Made by a program: the position numbers and the translations under genes
The notes under the pieces: model-generated
Database searches by the model: none
What the model saw: the letters and a program-made list of their open reading frames with translations, nothing else
Told to the model about the DNA's origin: nothing
In this document: in pieces, positions 11,308-23,100 of the stretch
Numbering within the stretch: the stretch's first letter is position 1
How the letters are laid out: each line of letters begins with the position of its first letter
Assembly (NCBI RefSeq): GCF_036711975.1
Contig: NC_091971.1
Span: forward strand, 19,041,501-19,105,500
Direction: 5' to 3'
Source: Onthophagus taurus
Taxonomy: Eukaryota; Arthropoda; Insecta; Coleoptera; Scarabaeidae
Length of the DNA stretch: 64,000 nt

Positions 11308-12460
11308 TCAAAAAATCAATTAAAACATTTTGGTAAGAGATCTTGGTTTTTATAAAGAAGTTTAAATTTTGTTATGACACCGAAGTATCATTTCCGACAT
11401 TTTAACTGTTTCGAAAGATTTCTGAGGACAAATTTCTTCGAAGAATTTTTCCCTAAAAGGAAATAAAGGCCTCAAATAAAAACACTAATACATACTTAAT
11501 ACTCCTTTCATGAAATATAGTACTTGAATCCAGTAAGTTTAATCTAACTCACCATAACTTCAAAAACAATGCTGACATGAGTAAAGGTTTAATATTTAAA
11601 ACCAGATAACAAAGAAAACAACATAATAATAATAAATTATTTAAATGAATAAATAACATCATGAATGTATAAGAATGTATGAAATAGAAATCACGGACAA
11701 ACTGGAAGTGAAATTCGCTTTTACGTATTCTTTATGAAGGAGTTAGTGCCTTCAATATAAAAACTAAAAAAACTAAATATCTTCTTTAATTAATTCTATA
11801 AAAAAGATCCATTTTATTCTATGACAATTAGGTCAGTGAAGTAACCATAAAAGAGTACAAACGAGGCGTGATTTATGGGTGTGTAGTAATAAAATCCATT
11901 TGCACGATCTTCTCTTCTACTTAATTAGTAAAGGAGTGGCTTTCGCGATTATGAACGTAAAGCAAAAGAAAAAAAATGGGTCGAAACTGGACACGGAAGG
12001 ATTTGTTCCCAGTATAGGAGCCGCCGACGCCGCTCTAATGAAATAATACCATTAGCAATAGAAGACGACGGTGGCAGGTTTCGACCTAGATACCGTACTT
12101 ACAATTGTATCTATTTCCTGCTTATATACCTACATTGTTCATTGGCTTTTGTTGCCTTTTGTTGCCTTTTGTACATGTTTTACAACCAGGTTTTCAATCA
12201 AATTCGAATGTAAGATAATCGGGTTAAATTCAAGAGATGTAACAGAAGGGCTAGAGTACTCAAGGGGGTGCAAAGAGAGATGGGGGAGATTGAAACAGAT
12301 CAATATGTTCCCCATCATCAAGAACAATCCAACATTAAAACCAAAATCTGTTCTTATATGAATTTATATATAAAAATTTTTAAAAAAATCTTTTTATTAT
12401 TTCATTTCTTCCACCTTTTTTTAATGTCAACATTTTTACCCCTTATTACGGGGTAACACA
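11308..12460. other. AT-rich spacer without supported genes
   Basis: Short frames at 12071-12456 overlap on both strands and look accidental. No known domain, RNA gene or repeat boundary is visible. Confidence 0.4.
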
Positions 12461-12745
12461 CGTGTTCGTCTCGCATACACGTGGCATAGATGGACAAAAA
12501 ACGAGATCCCCAAAAAAGTTCCTCGCGAATTGAACGGGAGGCAGCTGCATCCGCAGAGGTACGCGTCAGACACGTGTCTGACCCCGGAGTTGAAACCTAG
12601 GACGCTTTTTCGACTAATACCATGGAGTCTGAGGGGTCTCCTCTTGGAATTCTGAACGATGGTTTTCCCCCTTCACGTTTTCAACCCCAATGTTGCAACC
12701 CTCCGCAATTTTGTCCACACGTTTCCCCCATCTAAATCAAAAGTT
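12461..12745. other. GC-rich island of unknown role
   Basis: About 280 bp with clearly higher GC than the flanks, including CAGACACGTGTCTG (12568-12581), a perfect palindrome around an E-box CACGTG. No long open frame. It lies about 1 kb upstream of the Mo25 start and could be a regulatory block or an old element fragment. Confidence 0.3.
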
Positions 12746-12889
12746 ATTCGAATTGTTGTGAAATGTACTAATGTCTTCTATTTTAGTGGTATGAACTTTT
12801 TTATTTAAGTAAAATCGATTTTATTTCTTTTTTTTCATGATTTATAAAGAATTTGTATTCGTTTAAATATAGTTATTATAAATGTTTTT

Positions 12890-13430
12890 AGATGGCGCGG
12901 TGCTGATGAAGTACTTTGGGTTGTCTATATCAAATAAATACTATTTCTATTTTTATTTTTTAAAGATAACTTATCGTTTTTAAAGTAAATATATAAAAAT
13001 TGTATTGTATTTATTAACCCATTCACAACGTCCTGTTAATGTATATAATCTTATCGGAGTGAATTTATATGTTATTGATAATGACTAAGTTGGATGTAAT
13101 ACAAATTGGATCTTAAGATAAAAATTAATCTGATTTAACTTAATAATGTGTTTTATTGTGATAAAAATTATTATATTTTTAATAAATGTTGAAAATTATC
13201 GTTAGTCTTTAATAATTTAAGTACATACAACGGATATTACGCATGATGTATGATGGGGTGCCTATATCAAAGATGAGTAAATTATAATTTTTTAAGCTAA
13301 CTTATCACTTTTACCGATAACATATCAACAAATATGTTTTTTTAATTAACACCAATCAATTCATAACGTATTGTTAATTATTTATTTCTTACGGAAACGT
13401 TTTCATGAATAGTGACGTTCTAGTGATATT
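12890..13430 (+). repeat. Diverged tandem duplication, ~330-bp period
   Basis: The stretch from TGGGTTGTCTATATCAAA with the following AACTTATCGTTTTTA and CATTCACAACGTCCTGTTAA is echoed about 330 bp later by GGGGTGCCTATATCAAAG, AACTTATCACTTTTACC and CATAACGTATTGTTAA. The copies are well diverged, so the duplication is old. No coding content. Confidence 0.5.
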
Positions 13431-13439
13431 TTAGTAATA

Positions 13440-13730
13440 TTTTATGTGTATCAGTTGGATGTGGTGAAATTCCCCTATGGACGTAAAAGTCATACGTCCC
13501 TGTCAAAAACCCGAAGATAGTAACTAATTCGGCCCCGAAACGAACTGAAACGGACTAAAATTAGTCGTTTTTTGTGATATGTCTGGCTAAAACTAGTTTA
13601 AAAGTTCCGCACGGAAGTCCGCTTCCATCATAAAAGAGATCGGTGAAGAGACCGAAAGGTTACGCGAACACCAATTCAGGTTAGTGACAGTTTCTTCGGA
13701 AACGAACCGATATCTTCCACCGTTTTTATC
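13440..13730 (+). promoter_or_regulatory. Mo25: Probable Mo25 promoter and 5' UTR
   Basis: Directly upstream of the Mo25 ATG the base composition shifts from AT-rich to balanced and CpG-containing (CCCCGAAACGAACTGAAACG, GGTTACGCGAAC), as in a TATA-less housekeeping promoter with leader. No TATA box is evident in a suitable place. The transcription start cannot be fixed from sequence. Confidence 0.45.
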
Positions 13731-14122
13731 ATGCCGCTGTTCGGCAAATCACAAAAAAGTCCCGCGGACGTTGTCCGAGCCCTTAGAGAGTCTGTGAGTG
13801 CACTCGAAAAAGGTGGCGAAAAGAAGGTCGAAAAAGCTCAGGAAGATGTCAGTAAAAACCTGGTTTTGATTAAAAACATGCTCTACGGGACTTCAGATGC
13901 TGAGCCCCAAACGGATATTATCGTCGCCCAGCTCGCCCAAGAGTTATACAACAACAATTTATTACTGTTGCTGATACAAAATTTGAATAAAATCGATTTT
14001 GAGGGAAAGAAAGATGTTGCTCAGGTGTTCAATAATGTTTTACGCAGACAAATTGGTACTAGATCGCCTACGGTTGAATATATTTGCACAAAACCAGAGA
14101 TTTTATTTCAATTAATGGCAGG
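13731..14122 (+). CDS. Mo25: Mo25 coding exon 1
   Basis: Starts at the first ATG after the leader and ends in codon phase 2 at GCAGG|GTAAAT. Encodes residues 1-130 plus two bases of the next glycine codon. Confidence 0.95.
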
Positions 14123-17100
14123 GTAAATTAATTAATAAATATGCGAATGATTTAAATAAATTTTTTTTAAATTTTTAGATATGAGACTCAGGAAATAGCC
14201 TTAAATTGTGGTACTATGTTGAGGGAATGTGCTAGGTATGAAGCATTGGCTAAAATCATGTTAAACTCAGAAGATTTTTATAAGTTTTTTACATATGTGG
14301 AGGTCTCAACGTTTGATATTGCCTCTGATGCCTTTTCAACATTTAAGGTTTGTTTTTATAATCTAATCTTTATAATTTTTTTTTATCACCGGTTGAATAT
14401 TACGATCTATATGTTTAATATTAATAAATTAAGATTAAATGATTCCTTTTGTTTGCGAATTATTTTTTTGTATTAATAAAGGGATATTTTGTTTCTAGGA
14501 ATTACTAACTCGACATAAAATACTTTGCGCCGAATTTTTAGATGCTAATTACGACAAAGTGTTCAGCCACTATCAAAGACTTTTAAATTCGGAAAATTAT
14601 GTCACTCGTAGGCAGAGCTTGAAATTACTTGGGGAACTTTTATTAGATAGGCATAATTTCACGGTAAGTTTAAAAAGAAATACAGTATATCCTTGATATA
14701 ATGGACCTTGTTAGAACAGACTTTGGATATAATGGACAAAATATTTTTAGCCATCTTAACCCTTTCGTTACGGAGTATTTTCAAGATCATATAGCAAGCC
14801 CACATATACAAAAACCTATGCGTACGCTCTTAGTAACGAAAGGGTTAAGAAACTTATAGCTAAACTCAAATCTTTCTAGTTCTAGGTCTAATGTTAGTTC
14901 TAGTTGTTATTCAGCTCTAAATTGCTGTATATTCTTAAGTACAACTAACACTAGAACTAGAAATATTTGGGTTTACCATCTTAAGTCTTATGGACAGAAC
15001 CTGGTTTAGAAGGTCAAAAAATTTAAAATATGTTACCAAAGCTTTATGTCAAAATTCGAAGTCCTTTTTCAGTTACAGCTGCTGAAAGACTGCGTGCATA
15101 ACTTAGAAAAGCGCACTCATACTGAGTTCTGTGCATAGTTAAAATTAGTATGTGGTATTTCCTTTATGATTATTTACAAAACTCCAATTTATTATTAAAT
15201 AAATGTTAATGTTCACATTATTTTTTAACCCTTTGTTGACGTACAAAAAACACGGAAAAAATATATTTTGCATGGCATTCTGTAGTGGTGGAACGGATAT
15301 CCGGCATTTTCGAATTTTACAATTTTCGCCGATTAAGTTTTAAAAATTCGTATAAAATCGATTTCTTGGAATATGGGTGTGAAAGTTTCCCAAAGCGTTA
15401 ATAAAAGTGTCCTCTTTCCAATGAACCAACCCATTTTGAAAAATAACTTTTAGTTTTTGAGAAAACAATATTTGAGTTTTGGTAAAATTACGACCAATTA
15501 TTAATTAAAGTATCCTCTTTTTAATGCAAAAAACCGTTTTGAAAAATCTCTTTCTGTTCTTGAGAAATAAATTTTTGAAATGATCGACAATTTTTTTGAA
15601 TTTTGCAATTTTCGCGGATTAAGCTTAAAAAATTCGTATAAAATCCAGTTCTTGGAATATGAGTATGAAGATTTCCCAAAGTGTTAATAAGAGTGCCCTC
15701 CTTCCAATATACCAACCCGTTTTGAAAAATAACTTTTAGTTTTTGAGAAAACAATATTTGAAGTTTTGATAACATTTTCGATGTTGCAATTTTCATCGAT
15801 AATTTTCAAAATTCGCTATAAAATTAATTTCTTGAAGGATCCTTGTGGAAATATCACCAATTATTAATTAAACTATCCTTTTTTTAATGCAACAAGTCGT
15901 TTTCAAAAATCACTTTCAGTTCTTGAGAAATAAATTTTTGAAATGATCGACAATTTTTTCGAATTTTGCAATTTTCGCGGATTAAGTTTTAAAAATTCGT
16001 ATAAAATATACTTCTTGGAATATGAGTATGAAAATTTTCCAAAGTGTTAATAAGAGTGTCCTCTTTCCAACGAAGCAGTACGTTTTGAAAAATAACTTTT
16101 AGTTTTTGAGAAAACAATATTTGAAGTTTTGATAACATTTTCGATGTTGCAATTTTCATCGATAATTTTCAAAATTCGCTATAAAATTAATTTCTTGAAG
16201 GATCCTTGAGGAAATATCACCAATTATTAATTAAAGTATCCTCTTTTTAATGCAACAAGCCGTTTTGAAAAATCACTTTCGGTTCTTGAGAAATAAATTT
16301 TTGAAATGATCGACAATTTGTTCGAATTTTGCAATTTTCGCCGATTAAGTTTTAAAAATTCGTATAAAATCAAGTTCTTGGAATATGAGTATGAAAATTT
16401 CCCGAAGTGTACATAAAAGTGTCCTCTTTCCAATGAACAAACCAATTTTGAAAATAAACTTTTAATTTTTGAGAAAACAATATTCAAATATTGTTTTCAA
16501 TATTACTTTTACTTTCAAAATTCACTATAAAATTCATTTTTGAAGGATCCTTGTGGAAATATCACCAATTATTAACTAAAGTATCCTCTTTTTAATGCAA
16601 AAGGCCATTTTGAAAAATCACTTTCAGTTCTTGAGAAATAAATTTTTGAAATGATCGACAATTTTTTCGAATTTTGCAATTTTTGCCGATTAAGTTTAAA
16701 AAATTCGTATAAAATCGAGTTCTTGGAATATGAGTATGAAAATTTTCCAAAATGTTAATAAAGGTGTCCTCTTTCCAATGAACCAACACGTTTTGAAAAA
16801 TAACTTTCAGTTTTTGAGAAAACAATATTTGAAGTTTTGATAAAATTTTCGATGTTACAATTTACATCGATAACTTGCAAAATTTGCTATAAAATTAATT
16901 TCTTAAAGGATCCTTCTGGAAATATCACCAATTATTAATTAAAGTATCCTCTTTTTAATGCAATAAGCAGTTTTGAAAAATCACTTTTAGTTTTTAAGAA
17001 ATAAATTTTTGAAATAATCGACAATTTTTTCGAATTTTGCAACTTTCGCTGATTAAGTCTTAAAAATTCGTATAAAATCCAGTTCTTGGAATATGAGTAT

Positions 17101-20100
17101 GAAAATTTTCCAAAGTGTTAATGAGAGTGGCCTCTTTCCAATAAACCAACCCGTTTTGAAAAATAACTTTTAGTTTTTAAGAAAACAATATTTGATGTTT
17201 TGATAAAATTTTCGATGTTGCAATTTTCATCGATAATTTTCAAAATTAGCTATAAAATTCATTTCTTGAAGGATCCTTGTGGAAATATCGCCGATTATTA
17301 ATTAAAGTATTCTCTTTTTAGAGTTGCCGCGTTAGTTAAATCAGCATCAAAAAATTCATTTTGTATCTTGGATCCAAATAAGTTGATATATCTTATATCA
17401 GCTTTCGTATTAACTTCATTTTTATTCAAATATCGCAATAATGTGGTAATATAGGGTATCACTTCAGAAATGCACCAGAAATTATAACCATAATGGCCGG
17501 ATATCCGGCCGAAGGGGATGCTGAATATCCGGTATCCGGCTTTTCGCAAAATCACTATCTTTTCCATCGCTAGCATTTCGACTTCAAAATAATACTGTTA
17601 AACTATACAGGGTGTGTCAAATGTCTGGAATATAGCCAATAACTTCGTCATTTGTGGTTTTAGAGAAAAATTTTTCAAATATAAGTTTCAAATCATATGG
17701 TTGTATAAGAAAAAAATCGAGAAAAAATGCATTTTTGTGAAAGTATTAAATCAGCTAATTACAAATGTCAAAAAAATTACAGTTTCAACAATTATGAATA
17801 ATTAATAATATATGGTCATTGGTAGCTGTCTTTGGCCATCAACTTTTTGGAAGGTTTTTAACACTTCCGGTGTTAAAGAATTTTTTTAATATTTTCGATA
17901 CTGTGGATTGTGTAATGTGTGTATCCGGGTAAATATTATTGAACAGTGTACAAACTTCACTTTGAGTGCGTTTTCTATCACCGTACCCATACATTATTAA
18001 TATTTGAATTCTTTGTCGTTCGCTTAATTGCGCCATATTTGTTTAAACTATCAATTTTTTGACATTTAAAGCTGTCAACGGCGTTATTTCGACACCTACT
18101 TTGACTATAATTTGCTGATTTAATATTTTCAGAGAACGCATTTTTTCTTATACAACCATGTGATTTGATATGTTCATCGCGTAGAGATTTATCCTCTATT
18201 AAAATGTGCAAAAAAGCATATGCATCCCATTTAAAATAACAATGTTGGTTGTCATAGCAACGAAACAAAGAACAATGTAAACCAGAAATTATCTTCAAAA
18301 AATGCGCCACAATTAATAAAGAATTTTTTATTTGAAACATTTTTCTTTAAAACCACAAATGGCGAAGTTATTGGCTATATTTGACACACACTGTAGTTTT
18401 TTTAAAATTTTTTGCTTTCGGTGGTTTTTGAAAAAAAAAAAGAAATGGTGGTACTCCAAAGTACCATCAGGCAAATAGAACAACATCAAAATACAAAAGC
18501 AAAAAATATTGTCATTTTTATTGAAACAAATATAGGATCACACTGGGTAAAATATAGTGCTCAAAAAAATTTGGGAAACACTTTTGGTTTCCCACTGTAA
18601 CTTTTTAAGTTTTGGTTTACTTCAACAGCATATATTTAGCTAAAGAAAATTACAAAAACAATGTTACTACTCTTAGATACTTCTAAGTTACACTTAAATA
18701 TGTAAATTAATAACGCTAAACAAAGTGGAAAAAATGTCTAGTATGCTTTGAATTCGCGAATGAAAGCCTACTAAAGATAACAAATGCATTCAGCTATCAA
18801 TTTTCGTTGATTGGAAGCGTCGTGAGGCATCTTAGTGAAGTGCAAGTTGCTCGTGCTGTCGTCCTTATTCAGCATGGCCACTCTACTCGGCAGGGATTTT
18901 CGAGTTTCCCCTTCTATTATTCAGCGTTGATGGAATCGGTTTCGGGAGACTGACCCACATGTTAGAAGAGCTCAACATCGAAAAACTACTAAAAAAATCA
19001 AGACCGATTTCTTGTCCTTTCCTGTCTACGTACGCGAACTGCCACAGCACGAGATCTCCTAAATGACTTAAGACGAGCACATGGAATAGAAATTTCTGAT
19101 CAAACTGTTAGAAACAGATTAAAAGAAGAATTTGAAACCTAGAAGACCTGTCCGTGCACCACGCCTTACGCATCATCACAAAGCAGCGCGAATGGGGTTT
19201 GCTCTGTATCACAGAGATTTGCAATTTCGTCACTGGACTGTACTGTTCACAGGCGAGTTCAGATTCCATTTAACTCATTGCGACGGTCGAGTATGTGTAT
19301 GTAGACGTCCTGGTGAACGCTACGCAGCCGCTACTATACAGGAGTGGATAGATTTGCTCGGGGATCTGTTATGGTTTGGGCTGGAATCAGTAGAGACAAC
19401 AGAACTGATCTTGTTGTTGTTCCTAGTAGATTAACATCGAAAACATCTTGGAGAACTATGTGGTACCTGCTGCATATAGGGTCAGTCAAAATTTCATTCT
19501 AATGCAGGACGATGCAAAGTCACATACCGCCAGCATCACCAGAAACTTTTTGCAAGTGAAGATTTGAGATAAAGATACGACTTTGTTGCCTTTCTACTTG
19601 AAAAACCCTATATTCTGTGAACTGAATCTCACCATTTGCTTATTAGATACTAATTTTTTTTGAATACATTTCTTGTTTGGTCTTATAGTTCCACACGCAT
19701 ATGTATTTTTTGCTTTTAGTTCCTCTACAAGAGGTACAAAAAAAAATTTTCGAAGTAGATCACTTTTTTTTTTGCCCCATTCCTTTTTGGTAAGAGATAA
19801 CACAACTTTTTCTTCTAACCCATAGTCCTTCTATTCTTCATTCGTAGCTCCATTTTCCCCTTGATACACATCGAATCACAAAATATTTAAAATAAAACCT
19901 TTTGATGGGTTTCATGGGATTGTATTGTTAGATCGATGGTCGACCTTTGAATGCGAAAATAACCGAAATATAACGTCTCAAAGATTTCATTTACTTTTAG
20001 AATAAAAGGTCGAAGTTTGAACAATTTATCATCACATTATTTTCAATGGCTCTCGTCTGATAAATTTCATCGATAACTTTCGTAATCTGTAAAAATTCAC

Positions 20101-23100
20101 CCTTTTCTAAATCTTTATCCTCCTCATCAATTTCCGGGTTGTTATCAATAATCATGTTTTCCAACTCATCGAGCGCTTTATTCGTTTCTTCAAGAAGGCC
20201 TTCATCTGTAAGAGCCTTATTTTTCCATCAACACATTTTTATCGAGGTAAAATGAGTTACAATTTGAATACAATGTTACGACATAAATTCACCGACAAAC
20301 CAAATCAGTTACGTTACTTCTGAGTCCAACATATAAAAACACTTGTGTATTTGTAAAATTGTTGCTTATATTTGGGAAGAACCATCTACTATACACGTAA
20401 AATATTGTTTCATAAAGGACTCCATTGTTAAGAACTCCCAACAATTAATAAATGCATTAAAGATATCGAAATTAATAATAAAATCCAATTAATATCGTTT
20501 GACATAAAAAATCTGTACTCTAATGTACCAATTACAGAAATACTCAATATAACTAAACATCTCCTCCTAAATAAATATTCAGAGCTAGAATTTCTTACAG
20601 AACATGACATCAAAAACATACAATTAATGTTGGAACAGATAAAACAAAACTTTTTTACTTTTAACAATAAAACTTATAGAATGAACAATGATCTGCCCAT
20701 GGGATCTTCATTATCAGGGTTACTGGCCGACATATATGTAGATTCAATAGAAAAACAATTATTCTCAGAAAAATATAACATGTTTACTAAAAACATCAAA
20801 TACTATGGTCGATACGTTGATGACATCTTAATAATACGTGAAGGCCCAAAGTCAAACATTTTACAACATTTTAAACAACATTAGAGAATTAAAGTTTACA
20901 ATTGAAAAAGAATCTAATAACGCTATTCATTTTTTAGACTTAGTTTTACTAAAAAACATCAACCTTAACCTTCGAGCGGGTGCGCTGTTATAAAATTTAT
21001 CACAATCTTAGCTTAAAGCATTTGAAACGATTTAACACTAATGTATTCGTATAACCATGTATTTTGAACATTACGATGAGAAAATTAAAAAAAAAACTAT
21101 TGTCGTTTTTATGGCAAAAAAAGGTGTAAAAAATAAAAAATTTACACATTAATTGCTGATTGATAAGGCCGTATTTATATTATTGGATGAATTTATGGTG
21201 TAAATAATAATAATAAATCTCTTTATTATCCAACAGGAAGACCCAATTACAGGATAATGTAAATGTATTATAAACACGTTTCGAGTCATATGTGAAGGTT
21301 TTCGAGTTGTTTGCAGACTTTAGAAAAATACAGGTCCGTAATGAAAGTTTTGTCGTAATCGGAATTTTTTTCTCCATCTTTTCAATTTTTTTGCTAGTTT
21401 GTATAAATATTCAATACATTCAAAGGTTTTTTGCGTGTAAATAAGAGGTATTTATCTTCGTAGAATAGATTTTAATGTATACCACAAACCAACCACAACC
21501 GATGTCATCATTCCGAAAAATTCTTACAACAACAAGAATCATAAAGAGGCAGTTTTTAGATATGTGATAGATAGAGCCATCAATACACCTATGAATGAAC
21601 AAAATTTCAACAAAGAAATAAATTCCACAATAAAGCTGGGTCTCAATAATGGTTATAACGTTGCTATTATACAAGATGTTTACAACAAGATTCAGAAACG
21701 TAATATAATGAAATACCGCATATAAGAACGACGCATACTATCTAACAACAAATTATCACAATTCGTTCAACAAAATTGAAAAAATACTACAGAGATATGA
21801 TATAAAATTAGCATACAGAAGTAACTTAAAACTATGCAATCTAATTATCAACTAAAAACAAAAGATCGAATAAAAACAAAAGAGCGGTTTATACATAGTA
21901 AATTGTAGCAGTTGTAAAAAAGTTTACATAGGCCAGAAGAGACGTAACCTCAACATTAGAATCAAAGAACACATATCATAAGAAACCTCTTCAACAAAGA
22001 TTCGATAAGACTTATTAGACAGCTTCCAAAATCTAAAAAATTGGATTTATATGAAGAAATGGAAATATCTAAATATAATAATAATAACAAAGAATTATTA
22101 ATGAACGAAGCTACGGATATAAATCCTTACTGTTTGTTTATGCCTTTTATAAATGTAAATTCACCACCTGTTTCCGAAAATCTTCCATCTTAGAATAATC
22201 CAAAAGTTGCACATACCAGATCCTTTTCGACAGTAGATATAAGATATTTTTGTGATCTTGTTTGATTTTTTAGTTTTTAACATAATTTTAATGTGTAAGT
22301 TATCGTAACAATTTCTTGTAAATTTAACAATGCTGGGAGAAATTCAAAAATTTTAACATCCGAAATTATTATACCACGCGGCCGCTATTAATTGACGGTA
22401 AACAATAATCTCATGTTTGTGTTTTTGTAAATTAAAAAAATTGACTACGATGAGTGAGTTGCGCAATAGTTCTCAAGATCTAACCAAAGCGGAAATGAAT
22501 CTTCCTGAACTGAATAGCTTTCCGACAATCGATTATAATTTAGTAACAACGGAGTCATTAACGGATAATAATGATATTATTACTGAAGTTTGAAGCCACG
22601 AGATATTAAATGATCCTCAAAGTTCTGGCAACGAAAGCGACGATGACATTCAACATGTCGTTCCAAGTTGTTCTGAGGCACTTCATTCTATTAAAACTAT
22701 TGAGAGGCACAAATGGAAAAAATCAGAAAACCAAAATAACACGTTTTTTATACGTTTTTATTACGTATGTATTTTTTACATATACCTCTTATACAAGAAA
22801 GCTTATAAGTTTTTAAAGAACTGTTTTTGGTTTAGTTTAATTTCTATTTTTATACCAAATATAAATATGTACAGGGTGGGCAAATTTGGGTGTTATTATA
22901 GGCTATCTCAGAAACTATAAGAGATACGAAAAAAGTAGGTGCCATGTCCCGGTCTCTTTTTTTCGATACTAACCCAATCCTGCAAACACCAAACCTCTAT
23001 CTTCTTTTGTTTTTAAGTTATAGCCAAAAAGTCAAATTTTCGTGATTTGAAAAAATGCTCATATTTCGTTTATTTTTGAAATTAGAGAAATGGGGTTGAT

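Noticed and set aside
12071..12456. ORFs of 62-96 codons on both strands upstream of Mo25
   Set aside because: Mutually overlapping with no domain or plausible splice context.
12900..12935. GCTGATGAAGTACTTTGGG as a hammerhead core
   Set aside because: CTGATGA is present but no GAAA box or stem II follows at the right distance.
15521..16825. Frames of 77-91 codons on the - strand, all similar to each other
   Set aside because: They are products of the 363-bp satellite; similarity reflects the repeat, not a gene family.
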